Source of the DNA: Comamonadaceae bacterium
GTDB taxonomy: Bacteria; Pseudomonadota; Gammaproteobacteria; Burkholderiales; Burkholderiaceae_C
DNA: 64,000 bases
Direction of reading: 5' to 3'
Assembly (NCBI GenBank): GCA_027490925.1
Contig: JAIXXF010000002.1
Location: forward strand, 47,926 to 111,925
The translations under genes were made by a program, and so were the position numbers. The notes under the pieces were generated by a model that searched no databases, was not told the origin of the DNA, and saw only the letters and a list, made by a program, of their open reading frames with translations. Positions 55,375-64,000 of the stretch are shown in pieces. The first letter of the stretch is position 1. The number at the start of each line of letters is the position of its first letter.

Positions 55375-55998
55375 TCACACCCGGTGCGCCACGGTGGTCA
55401 TGACTTTGGCGGCAGCGCGCATCAGGCCCTGCACCGGCAACGGCAGGGCGGCCGCGCCCGCGTGTTGCGCTTCTTTGGCGTGGCGGGCTTCGTCGTCTTT
55501 CATCTGGGCCACCACCGCCCGCGAGGCGTGGTCGGCCGCGGGCAGCCGGTTCATGTGTTCGTCCAGGTGGGCTTCCACTTGGTGTTCGGTCTCCACCAGG
55601 AACCCGAGGCTGACCCGGTCGCCCAAGCGGCCCGCCAGCAGGCCCAGGCCAAACGCCCCGGCGTACCACAGCGGGTTGAGCAGGCTGGGTCGGGCGCCGA
55701 GTTCGTCCAGCCGCTGCCGCGTCCATGCCAGGTGGTCGGTTTCCTCCAGCGCGGCGCGCTCGTACTGGGCCCGCAACGTGGGGCTTTGGGTGGCCAGGGC
55801 TTGTGCGCTGTACAACGCCTGAGCGCACACCTCGCCCACGTGGTTGACCCGCATCAACGCACCCGACAGCGCCTTGTCCTCGGCCGACAGCGGCGTGGCG
55901 GCCACTGGCTCGGCCACGGTGGGGCAGGCCCTGCGCGCCCTGGGCGCTGCAAACAAGGTGCGCAAGGCGACGTCGGCGGCGTTCAGGAGGTGGTCCAT
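55375..55998 (-). CDS. coq7: Demethoxyubiquinone hydroxylase Coq7
   Basis: 207 aa. A di-iron carboxylate hydroxylase for a late step of ubiquinone synthesis, peripheral to the inner membrane. The iron ligands are visible: '[12 protein letters not shown]', '[14 protein letters not shown]', '[13 protein letters not shown]' and '[12 protein letters not shown]', i.e. the Glu and ExxH pairs of the four-helix bundle. The start is ATG 55998; frames extending to 56046 add a weak extension. Confidence 0.94.
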   Translation of the reverse strand: MDHLLNAADVALRTLFAAPRARRACPTVAEPVAATPLSAEDKALSGALMRVNHVGEVCAQALYSAQALATQSPTLRAQYERAALEETDHLAWTRQRLDELGARPSLLNPLWYAGAFGLGLLAGRLGDRVSLGFLVETEHQVEAHLDEHMNRLPAADHASRAVVAQMKDDEARHAKEAQHAGAAALPLPVQGLMRAAAKVMTTVAHRV

Positions 55999-56325
55999 GC
56001 GAGCGGTCCAGTCGGAGTGATTGATAGCGATTGAGATAGAGGGCAACCAAGTATGACGCGACGATGAAGGGGTGCGGAGAAACCACCGAAAAAACCGGGC
56101 CCACTCGGTTTTTTTATGAACGGGCCGGGTCCGTTGGTTGGACGCGACAGTTTCTCGGGATTTACGGCGGTCGGGCGTGGAAAAGCGCCGATTTCTGTTG
56201 AAATACGCACAGCTTCCTCACGGGGGTTATCCCGGATAGGCCGTGGAGTGCTACGAAAGTTCTCACGGAATAAGAACAACACTTGTCCGGTATTTGATCT
56301 GTTTACATCCTTGGAGAAACTCTCA
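55999..56325. other. 327-base intergenic region between coq7 and porin 1
   Basis: A divergent gap that should hold promoters for coq7 (-) and porin 1 (+). It contains a terminator-like hairpin (56089-56114) with no evident gene to end. No gene is seen in it; the plus-strand frame running from 56116 into the porin is only upstream extension. Confidence 0.5.
56089..56114. terminator. Bidirectional terminator-like hairpin with no upstream gene
   Basis: AAAAAACCG (56089-56097) and CGGTTTTTT (56106-56114) with an 8-base loop, and T-runs in both directions. Nothing annotated is transcribed toward it on either strand except across divergent promoters, so it either insulates them or ends a small RNA. 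Confidence 0.6.
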
Positions 56326-57459
56326 ATGAAAAAATCCCTGATCGCCTTGGCCGCCGTCTCCAGCGTCGGCTTTGCCGCAGCCCAATCCAGCGTGACCGTG
56401 TTCGGCGTGGTCGACACCGGTTTCCAGCGCGTGTCGCGTGACGTCAACGGTTCCAACAGCGACTTGACCGCCAGCCGCATCGCCTCCGGCTCGAACGCAA
56501 CCAGCCGCCTCGGCTTTCGCGGTGTGGAAGACCTGGGTGGTGGCCTGAAAGCCAACTTCTGGTTGGAAGCCGGTATCAGCACCGATGACGGTTCTGGCGC
56601 CAGCACCCGCATCTCCACCAACAACCAAGCCCCTGCGGCCATCGGTGGTGGCGGTCAAGGCTTGACTTTCAACCGCCGCGCCACTGTGGGCGTGTCCGGC
56701 AACTTCGGCGAAGTGCGTTTGGGCCGCGATTCTGTGGTTGGTCTGTTGACCCAAGAAGCCTATGACCCATTCAGCGCCAACGGTGTGGGCGGGTTGCGTC
56801 AGATCGTGTACGCAAACACCGCAGCCGTCAGCACTTCTGTCAGCTCGGTTCGCGCATCCAACATGATCGCTTACTACTCGCCCAATGTGGCTGGTTTCAC
56901 CGCCGACGTGGCATTCGCTTCGAACGACAGCCAGTCCAACGCAGGCGCGACCAAGAAAGACGGACGTCTGGCTTCTGCCCGTTTGAACTACACGGTGGGT
57001 GCCTTCAACGCCAAGCTGGGCGGCACGCAAATCGACTTGTCTGGCGGTGACTTCCAGGAGTTCACCGTGGGCGCATCGTACGACCTCGGCTTCGTCAAAC
57101 CTGCCCTGGCGTTCAACAGCAACCGCATCAAGAGCGCCACCCAGAACAAAACCAACGTGATCATCGCTTCCGCGACCGCTCCCGTGGGCCCTGGCCTGGT
57201 CCGCGCTGCTTATGTTCGTGCAGATCAGAAATCGGGCCCTGTTGGCAACAATAACAACGACGGCAGCCAGTTCTCCTTGGGCTACCTGTACAACCTGTCC
57301 AAGCGCACCCAGGTGTACACCACCTACGCTATGGCCACCAACAAGAAGAGCAACGCCACCAACGTGTACGCCGTGGGCGGCGCACCGACCTTGGCAGCAG
57401 GTACCACCGCTGGCCGCAAGTCGTCTGGTTTTGACGTGGGCCTGACCCACTCGTTCTAA
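56326..57459 (+). CDS. Outer-membrane porin 1 (Burkholderiales porin_4 type)
   Basis: 377 aa. Signal peptide with cleavage near 'GFAAA-QSS'; the mature protein opens 'SVTVFGVVDTGFQ' and shows alternating beta-strand patterns to a C-terminal phenylalanine ('LTHSF') needed for Bam insertion. 'ATSRLGFRGVEDLGGGLKA' and 'FGEVRLGRD' are family signatures. It forms a trimeric general pore. GGAGA at 56313-56317 precedes ATG 56326, and a terminator follows, so it is transcribed alone. A paralogue lies 294 bases downstream. Confidence 0.93.
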   Translation: MKKSLIALAAVSSVGFAAAQSSVTVFGVVDTGFQRVSRDVNGSNSDLTASRIASGSNATSRLGFRGVEDLGGGLKANFWLEAGISTDDGSGASTRISTNNQAPAAIGGGGQGLTFNRRATVGVSGNFGEVRLGRDSVVGLLTQEAYDPFSANGVGGLRQIVYANTAAVSTSVSSVRASNMIAYYSPNVAGFTADVAFASNDSQSNAGATKKDGRLASARLNYTVGAFNAKLGGTQIDLSGGDFQEFTVGASYDLGFVKPALAFNSNRIKSATQNKTNVIIASATAPVGPGLVRAAYVRADQKSGPVGNNNNDGSQFSLGYLYNLSKRTQVYTTYAMATNKKSNATNVYAVGGAPTLAAGTTAGRKSSGFDVGLTHSF

Positions 57460-57496
57460 TGCGCCGCTGGCCCGGTGCCAGCATGCTGAGAGCACA

Positions 57497-57528
57497 AGCC
57501 GCCGAGCGCACGCCCGGCGGCTTTTTTC
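57497..57528 (+). terminator. Intrinsic terminator of porin 1
   Basis: AAGCCGCCG (57497-57505) / CGGCGGCTT (57516-57524) followed by TTTT. Confidence 0.9.
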
Positions 57529-57753
57529 ATGGCCCCTTCTCAAGAGACGGCGTTGTGGTCGCGCCACACAACCGCGAATAAATGGCCCATCTAGGGTTTG
57601 CCCATGCTGTGAAGCGCCGGTGTTTTTGGTGCAATCTTTGGACTCCCTCAAGGAGCTTGTGCCCATCAGAATTTGTCTTCACAGCGCTCGCCTACAGGGC
57701 GCGCATCAGCAGGTTCCACGCGGCGCGCAAAACTAACCACGGAGATAATCTGA

Positions 57754-59004
57754 ATGAAAAAATCCCTCGTTGCATTGGCAGTCACCAGCCTGGCAGGTGC
57801 CGCTTTGGCACAGTCCTCTGTGACGGTGTACGGCATCGTCGACACCGGCTACTCCAACTATTCGAACGACGCCGCCAACGGTGCCAAGGTCCGTCAGTCG
57901 GGCTTGTCTTCGAGCAACACCATCACCAACCGTTTGGGTTTCCGCGGTGTGGAAGACCTGGGTGGCGGGATGAAGGCCAAGTTCAACTTGGAGATGGGTT
58001 TCAACGGGGACGACGGTGCGAACCAGATTGGGACCAACACCGGCAACGTCCAAAGTGTGGCAGCGAATTCGCCAGGCGGTGCCCTGGTGTTCGGTCGCTT
58101 GGCTTTCTTGGGCTTGGAGACCAAGTACGGAGAGGTCCGCTTGGGCCGTGACATCCACCCTGGTTACTACAACTACGTGGTGTTTGACCCGTTTGGTGCG
58201 GTCGGTGCCGCAGCCAGCTTGCCGTCGGTGCAAAAGATCGACGCATTCGTCAGTACGGGTACGCAAGTTCGCTTCTCCAACGGTATCAATTACTTCTTGC
58301 CGTCAAACTTGGGTGGTGTATACGGTCAGCTGACTTATGCTCCGAGCGAAGTTCAATCCAACATTGCGCCATCGGCAGGCACGCCAGGCGGTAACGATGG
58401 TGCGGCGTATGGCGCACGACTTGGCTACGCTGCTGGTCCGTTGAATGTGGCTGTGGCTTACGCAAAGGTGAAAGCGTCAGTGGTTGCTCCTCCTGGCTTT
58501 GGCACGGCAGCCGCTATTGGCGCAGTGAACAATCGTGAAACCATCAATATTGGTGGTTCATACGATCTGGGTGTCGCCAAACTGTGGGGTCAGTTGGCAC
58601 GCCTAGAAGTTGATAACTACGCCAACCGGCAGGGCAACCTGACCAACAAGTCCGGCATGCTGGGTGTCACCGTGCCGCTGGGCGCTCACTTGTTGAAGGC
58701 CAGTTACGGTCAGTCTGAGAACAGCGGTCAAAACCAGTGGGAAACCACCAAGCTGGGCTTGGGTTACGAGTTCCGTTTCTCCAAGCGCACCGCGTTCTAC
58801 ACCAACTTCGCTATGACGGACAACGATAAGGGCGGTCGCACAGGCGTTGGCGTGTTGTCGACCAACAGCGGCGCTTTCCAATCCAGTCAGTTCGCATCCG
58901 GGTTTGCGCAGCCTAACGGTGGTGGTATGGGTGCTGATAGTGGTGCTGTGTTCCCCAACGGCAAGTCCCGTGGCTTCGACGTGGGCCTTCGCCACGCGTT
59001 CTGA
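57754..59004 (+). CDS. Outer-membrane porin 2 (paralogue of porin 1)
   Basis: 416 aa, about 40 longer than porin 1. Same plan: signal peptide ending 'GAALA-QSS', opening strand 'SVTVYGIVDTGYS', 'RLGFRGVEDLGGGMKA', 'YGEVRLGRDIHPGYYN', and a terminal Phe ('LRHAF'). Sequence differs most in the middle and in loops near residues 190-250 and 360-400. The middle part uses less GC-biased codons than its neighbours. It has its own terminator, so the two porins are probably expressed independently. Confidence 0.93.
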   Translation: MKKSLVALAVTSLAGAALAQSSVTVYGIVDTGYSNYSNDAANGAKVRQSGLSSSNTITNRLGFRGVEDLGGGMKAKFNLEMGFNGDDGANQIGTNTGNVQSVAANSPGGALVFGRLAFLGLETKYGEVRLGRDIHPGYYNYVVFDPFGAVGAAASLPSVQKIDAFVSTGTQVRFSNGINYFLPSNLGGVYGQLTYAPSEVQSNIAPSAGTPGGNDGAAYGARLGYAAGPLNVAVAYAKVKASVVAPPGFGTAAAIGAVNNRETINIGGSYDLGVAKLWGQLARLEVDNYANRQGNLTNKSGMLGVTVPLGAHLLKASYGQSENSGQNQWETTKLGLGYEFRFSKRTAFYTNFAMTDNDKGGRTGVGVLSTNSGAFQSSQFASGFAQPNGGGMGADSGAVFPNGKSRGFDVGLRHAF

Positions 59005-59052
59005 TGCCCTGCTGGCGTGAGCCAGCCGTCCAACCATCCCGTGTGGTTGCCA

Positions 59053-59084
59053 AAGCCGCCCAGCGCCCGCCGGGTGGCTTTTTT
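59053..59084 (+). terminator. Intrinsic terminator of porin 2
   Basis: AAGCCGCCC (59053-59061) / GGGTGGCTT (59072-59080), one G-T pair, followed by TTTT. Confidence 0.87.
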
Positions 59085-59168
59085 CATGAGGGGTCGGGTC
59101 ATTCAATGGCCCGTTGCTCCCTGTTTTGTGGGCCCACTGTGGGCCTTGACCGTTGACGATGGGGTCAC

Positions 59169-59894
59169 ATGAAGTCCCGGTATTGGCGTTGTTTTGCAGT
59201 GGTCGCAGTGTGTGTGTTGGCCGTGTCCGGGTGCGCGTTGGCGCCAGCGAACGACCATGCTCGGGCGGATTCCGCCTCAGAATTGGCGGCGGCCTGGCGC
59301 CACTACCCCCTGCCGGGCAAGCGCAGCACGCTTTACAGCCCGCAGCAGCAAGGCGAGCGCGCGGTGGTTCAGGCCCTGGCCGATGGGTCGGCCAGCCTGT
59401 GGCGGCAGCAGCTGCGGGTGGCACCCGAGGACCTGGGTCGACTGGGTTTTTCGTGGAAGGTGCCCGAGCTGATCGCCGACGCCAACCTGACCGCGCGCGA
59501 GACGGACGACTCGCCGGTGCGCATCGTGCTGGCCTTTGACGGCGACCGCAGCCGGTTGTCGGCCAAAAGCCAGGCCTTGTCGGAGCTGGCCCGGGCGCTG
59601 ACGGGTGAAGAGCTGCCCTATGCGACGCTGATGTATGTGTGGAGCAACGCCCAGCCGGTGGGCAGCGTGGTGTTGAACCCCCGCACCGACCGCATCCGCA
59701 AGATCGTGGTGGAGTCTGGTGAGGCCCGGCTGAACCAGTGGCTGGCTTACGAACGCGACGTGCGCGCCGATTATGAACGCGCCTTCGGTGAAGCCCCTGG
59801 CGCCCTGTTGAGCGTGGCCCTGATGACCGACGCAGACAACACCCAGTCGCGTACGCTGGCTTGGTATGGCCCGGTGCGATGGTCGCCCCGCTGA
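59169..59894 (+). CDS. DUF3047 domain lipoprotein
   Basis: 241 aa. The signal peptide ends in a lipobox-like 'AVSGC' (Cys22), so it is probably lipidated. The DUF3047 domain shows 'FSWKVPELIADANLT', 'DDSPVRIVLAFDGDR', 'LPYATLMYVW' and 'LMTDADNTQS'. The family is found as secreted or periplasmic proteins of unknown role. It is preceded by the porin 2 terminator, so it should have its own promoter. Confidence 0.85.
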   Translation: MKSRYWRCFAVVAVCVLAVSGCALAPANDHARADSASELAAAWRHYPLPGKRSTLYSPQQQGERAVVQALADGSASLWRQQLRVAPEDLGRLGFSWKVPELIADANLTARETDDSPVRIVLAFDGDRSRLSAKSQALSELARALTGEELPYATLMYVWSNAQPVGSVVLNPRTDRIRKIVVESGEARLNQWLAYERDVRADYERAFGEAPGALLSVALMTDADNTQSRTLAWYGPVRWSPR

Positions 59895-60384
59895 CGGAAG
59901 TGGGTGCCCGCTGCTTGTGCGTTGAGCAGAAGCGGTGTGGGTTGAGCGGTGCAGGGCGAGCTGTGCCAAGGCGGCCCGGCCATACCAACATGCGTGGCGC
60001 CAATGGCGACCGTGTCTACTTCCCACTGGTGCCCCTGAACGCTATCTAAACAATAGCGCGAGAGCAAATGATGGCGTGGGCTAACGCCCGTAAATGTTCA
60101 TAAGTGCTCACAAATGCCCGTGAATGGCCAACGCCAAGCCGTCAAAAGACTTTTTTGAATATTTTTGTCACCATCTCCCGCTGGGCAAGGTCGGTCACAG
60201 CCGTGCACTGGGCCTGGCGGCCGTGGGGCCGATCAGATGACCGGCCCCATCGCCCGTCATGTGACCGAGGCAGTACGCAGCGGGGCCGCTGCGGCCTGGG
60301 CTGGCGCCGACCGTCAATAAAGCACCTCCAAACCCCCGGATAATGACGGTTGATCCCGAGCAGCCGCTCGATGCACGACCCGCC
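59895..60384. other. 490-base intergenic region before tal
   Basis: A same-strand gap between the DUF3047 and transaldolase genes. It holds the third GCTA-N9-TAGC element (60041-60057). I see no gene, terminator or confident promoter. The frame from 60343 upstream of ATG 60385 has no ribosome site of note. Confidence 0.5.
60041..60057. repeat. GCTA-N9-TAGC intergenic inverted repeat, copy 3
   Basis: GCTATCTAAACAATAGC; the stem extends to GCTAT/ATAGC (5 bp). Confidence 0.4.
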
Positions 60385-61332
60385 ATGAACCAGCTCAGCG
60401 CCCTGAAACAATTCACCACCGTGGTGGCCGACACCGGTGACTTCAAGCAACTCGCGCAGTTTCAGCCGCAAGACGCGACGACCAACCCCTCGCTCATCTT
60501 GAAGGCGGTGCAAAAGGCCGACTACGCGCCCTTGTTGCGCGACACCGTGGCCCGCCACCGTGCCCGGCCTTTGGACGAGGTGATGGACCGGTTGCTGGTG
60601 CGTTTTGGCTGTGAGATCTTGGCCACCATTCCCGGCCGCGTGTCCACCGAGGTGGACGCGCGCTTGAGTTTTGACACCCAGGCCACTGTGACCCGCGCTG
60701 AGCGCTTGATCGCGCTGTACCAGGCCGAAAGCGTGCCGGTGGACCGGGTGTTGATCAAAATCGCCGCCACGTGGGAGGGCATTCAGGCGGCGGCGCAGCT
60801 GGAGCGCCGCGGCATCCACACCAACCTGACGTTGTTGTTTTCTTTCTCCCAAGCCGTGGCCTGCGGCCAGGCCAAGGTGAGATTGATCTCCCCATTTGTG
60901 GGCCGCATCTACGACTGGTACAAAAAAGCCGCAGGCCCGGCCTGGAACGAGGCCGAGCGCGCGGGCCCGAACGACCCCGGCGTGCAGTCGGTGCGGCAGA
61001 TCTACCACCACTACAAAAAGTTCGGCATCGCCACCGAGGTGATGGGTGCGAGCTTTCGCAACGTGGGGCAGATCACCGCGCTGGCGGGCTGCGACCTGCT
61101 CACCATCAGCCCCGAGCTGCTGGCCCAACTCGCCGCGACCGACGCCCCTTTGGCCCCCGCCCTCAGCGTTGACGCCGCCCGTGCCTTGGACCTGCCCCCG
61201 GTGAACCACGACGAAGCCAGCTTCCGCTACGCGCTCAACGACGATGCGATGGCCACCGAAAAACTGGCCGAAGGCATTCGCGCCTTTGTGGGGGACGCAG
61301 TCAAGCTCGAACACCTGATGCAGGCCGCCTGA
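60385..61332 (+). CDS. tal: Transaldolase
   Basis: 315 aa. A pentose-phosphate enzyme moving a three-carbon unit from sedoheptulose-7-P to glyceraldehyde-3-P. The Schiff-base lysine is in '[15 protein letters not shown]'. '[13 protein letters not shown]' and 'GRIYDWYKK' are family signatures, and length matches TalB. ATG 60385 ('[18 protein letters not shown]') is the start by homology. pgi begins 2 bases after the stop, so both form an operon making and using fructose-6-phosphate. Confidence 0.97.
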   Translation: MNQLSALKQFTTVVADTGDFKQLAQFQPQDATTNPSLILKAVQKADYAPLLRDTVARHRARPLDEVMDRLLVRFGCEILATIPGRVSTEVDARLSFDTQATVTRAERLIALYQAESVPVDRVLIKIAATWEGIQAAAQLERRGIHTNLTLLFSFSQAVACGQAKVRLISPFVGRIYDWYKKAAGPAWNEAERAGPNDPGVQSVRQIYHHYKKFGIATEVMGASFRNVGQITALAGCDLLTISPELLAQLAATDAPLAPALSVDAARALDLPPVNHDEASFRYALNDDAMATEKLAEGIRAFVGDAVKLEHLMQAA

Positions 61333-61334
61333 CC

Positions 61335-62921
61335 ATGGCTTGGCCCGCGCGCCCGCGCTGCGACCACACGCCCGCCTGGGGCGCACTGCGTTCACACCAC
61401 GACGCCCATTTCAAACCCGGCCCTGGCAGCGACGGCTTTTCACTGCGCGACGCGTTCGCGACCGACGCCCAGCGGTTCGAGCGCTTCAGCCAGTCGGCCC
61501 CGCACCTGTTCGCCGATTTGTCCAAAGGGTTGATCGACGCCACCGCCGAGGCGCTGCTGCTTGAACTCGCCGAGCAGTGCGCGGTGGCCAGCCACCGCGA
61601 TGCGATGTTCGCAGGCGCCCAGGTCAACACCACCGAACAACGCGCGGCGATGCATTGGCTGCTGCGCACGCCACGCCACGCGCCCGTGCCTGCGGACCTG
61701 CAGGCCGATCTGGCATCGGTCCACAGCACGCTGGATGCCTTTCTGGCCTGCGCTGAACGGGTGCGGGCGGACGCGGCCATCACCGATGTGGTCAACATCG
61801 GCATCGGCGGGTCCGACCTGGGGCCACACATGGCGGTGCGGGCGCTGGAGCGGCACACCTCACCCGGACGGCGCTTCCACTTTGTTTCCAACCAAGACCC
61901 CGACGAGCTGACCTCGGTGTTGCGCCAGCTGCAGCCAGAGCGCACGCTGTTTCTGGTCGCGTCCAAGTCCTTCACCACGCTGGAGACGATGGGCAACGCC
62001 CGCGCCGCCAAGGCATGGTTCGAAGCAGCGGGCGGCTCCGACATTGCGAGGCATTTCGTGGGGCTGACCAGTCAGCCCCAACTGGCGCAGGCGTTTGGCA
62101 TCCACACCACTTTCGACTTCGCCGACTGGGTCGGTGGCCGCTACTCGCTGTGGTCGGCCATTGGTCTGTCGCTGGCCATCGCCATTGGAGAAGCGGGCTT
62201 CAGGGCCATGCTGGCTGGGGCCCACGCGATGGACCGGCATTTCGCCGAGGCGCCCCTGGCGCGCAACCTGCCCGTGCGCTTGGGTCTGCTGGACGTGTGG
62301 TACCGCAACTTCCACGGCTTCACCCACCGCAGCATGGCGCCCTACAGCAGCGCCTTGCAGCAGCTGCCGCTGTACCTGCAGCAGTTGGAGATGGAGAGCA
62401 ACGGCAAAGGCGTTGGCACCGATGGCGCGCGTTTGCCTTACGCCACTTCCGCCGTGGTGTGGGGCCAGCCCGGCACCAACGGGCAGCACGCGTATTTTCA
62501 AATGCTTCACCAGGGGGCCGACCGCGTGCCGGTGGAGTTCATCGCGGTGCGCCAGCCGCCCCCGAACCTGCCCGATCACCATCGCCAGCTGCTGGGCAAC
62601 GCCCTGGCACAAGCCCAGGCGCTGATGCAAGGCCGCACCGGCGCCGACGGCCACCACCATTGCCCCGGGAACCGCCCCAGCAACTTTCTGGTGCTTGACG
62701 ACCTCACCCCCGCCAGCTTGGGCGCCTTGATCGCGCTGTACGAGCACCGCGTGTTCGTGGCAGGCAGCGTATGGGGCATCAACAGCTTTGACCAGTTCGG
62801 TGTGGAGCTGGGCAAGCAATTGGCCCAAGACATCGGCCCGCGCTGGGACTCCGGAAACACCCAGGACCTGGATCCGTCCACCGCGGGTTTGTTGCGCCAC
62901 CTGCTGGCGACCCACGGCTGA
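61335..62921 (+). CDS. pgi: Glucose-6-phosphate isomerase
   Basis: 528 aa. It interconverts glucose-6-P and fructose-6-P. Signatures are 'NIGIGGSDLGPHM', 'SKSFTTLETM' and 'VWGINSFDQFGVELGK', with catalytic Glu in 'ESNGKGVGTDG' and His in 'NGQHAYFQMLH'. It follows tal by 2 bases. Its product also feeds glmS. Confidence 0.97.
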   Translation: MAWPARPRCDHTPAWGALRSHHDAHFKPGPGSDGFSLRDAFATDAQRFERFSQSAPHLFADLSKGLIDATAEALLLELAEQCAVASHRDAMFAGAQVNTTEQRAAMHWLLRTPRHAPVPADLQADLASVHSTLDAFLACAERVRADAAITDVVNIGIGGSDLGPHMAVRALERHTSPGRRFHFVSNQDPDELTSVLRQLQPERTLFLVASKSFTTLETMGNARAAKAWFEAAGGSDIARHFVGLTSQPQLAQAFGIHTTFDFADWVGGRYSLWSAIGLSLAIAIGEAGFRAMLAGAHAMDRHFAEAPLARNLPVRLGLLDVWYRNFHGFTHRSMAPYSSALQQLPLYLQQLEMESNGKGVGTDGARLPYATSAVVWGQPGTNGQHAYFQMLHQGADRVPVEFIAVRQPPPNLPDHHRQLLGNALAQAQALMQGRTGADGHHHCPGNRPSNFLVLDDLTPASLGALIALYEHRVFVAGSVWGINSFDQFGVELGKQLAQDIGPRWDSGNTQDLDPSTAGLLRHLLATHG

Positions 62922-63110
62922 CACCGGTTGCCACGGCTGCGCGGGTTGCCGCGGCAGCTGGCTGCAGTCGTAAGCGTGTGCCGAGGACCGGTAGCTGTAT
63001 ATCACGGGCTGTGGGGCTGAAATGCCGAGGTGCCCGTTTCGGGTTCGGGCCATCAGCCTCCTCATCTCGGTGCCCAATGCGCGGCCCGCATCCGCCGCCG
63101 TTTGCCCATG

Positions 63111-63142
63111 AAAAAACCCGCAGGGCTTGCGCGCTGCGGGTT
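63111..63142 (-). terminator. Intrinsic terminator of groL
   Basis: On the minus strand, stem AACCCGCAG / CTGCGGGTT (63134-63142 and 63115-63123) followed by TTTT. A second hairpin, CAGACCC/GGGTCTG (63153-63172), lies between it and the groL stop. Confidence 0.85.
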
Positions 63143-63186
63143 GTGGGGCGGTCAGACCCGTTCCAGGGTCTGGGGCGCCAGGGCGA

Positions 63187-64000
<814 letters not shown>

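Overview
This 64 kb window is a gene-dense, high-GC stretch of bacterial chromosome. Protein content and gene order point to a betaproteobacterium of the order Burkholderiales, most likely Comamonadaceae. Supporting signs are accBC-prmA followed by a DUF3426 zinc-ribbon protein, a Lys/Ala-rich histone H1-like protein, a class Ia NrdA of the long two-ATP-cone type, rplM-rpsI followed by a bactofilin gene and erpA, and two tandem Burkholderiales-type porins. I see no phage, integrase, insertion sequence, CRISPR array or rRNA. One tRNA gene (Met, CAU) is present.

Layout. 1-5.9 kb (+): a truncated gene, a TlpA-type redoxin, accB-accC, prmA, a DUF3426 protein and a PfkB sugar/nucleoside kinase. 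5.9-10.8 kb (-): H1-like protein and nrdB/nrdA, with a clear promoter carrying two NrdR boxes. 11.3-16.2 kb (-): a tightly coupled chain of cytochrome c assembly protein, PP0621-family protein, PilS-like kinase, PilR-like regulator and ampD. 16.3-20.3 kb: ffh (+), then miaB, a small secreted protein and a FabR-like TetR regulator (-). 20.5-28.1 kb (+): a fatty acid block (high-molecular-weight FabG, MaoC hydratase, thiolase, acyl-CoA dehydrogenase, FadH-like dienoyl-CoA reductase) behind a promoter with a near-perfect palindromic operator. 28.2-36.5 kb: tRNA-Met, enoyl-CoA hydratase, a small orphan gene, then a minus-strand run of DUF3108, M61 peptidase, DUF3429, photolyase-like, dsbC and UbiH-type genes.

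36.9-45.7 kb: lipase-like lipoprotein, MOSC protein, ychF (+), glmS and glmU (-), a DUF6279 lipoprotein (+) and rlmJ (-). 45.9-48.5 kb (+): rplM, rpsI, DUF6776, bactofilin, erpA. 48.5-53.1 kb (-): anmK, then ilvA, a Cys-rich CWC protein, cobS and a CobC-like phosphatase as a coupled chain, preceded by a short promoter-to-terminator unit that may be an sRNA or an attenuator. 53.4-64 kb: osmC, a Gly-rich GLLGG-repeat protein, coq7, two porins, a DUF3047 protein, tal, pgi and the 3' part of groL.

The genes are mostly housekeeping: acyl-chain synthesis and breakdown, dNTP supply, UDP-GlcNAc and cell-wall recycling (glmS, glmU, ampD, anmK), ubiquinone hydroxylation (UbiH type, coq7), and translation. 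The least ordinary items are the ilvA leader/sRNA unit, the Gly-rich adhesin-prefix-like protein, the photolyase-like protein lacking its antenna domain, and several intergenic repeats and operators. I found no convincing new multi-gene system.
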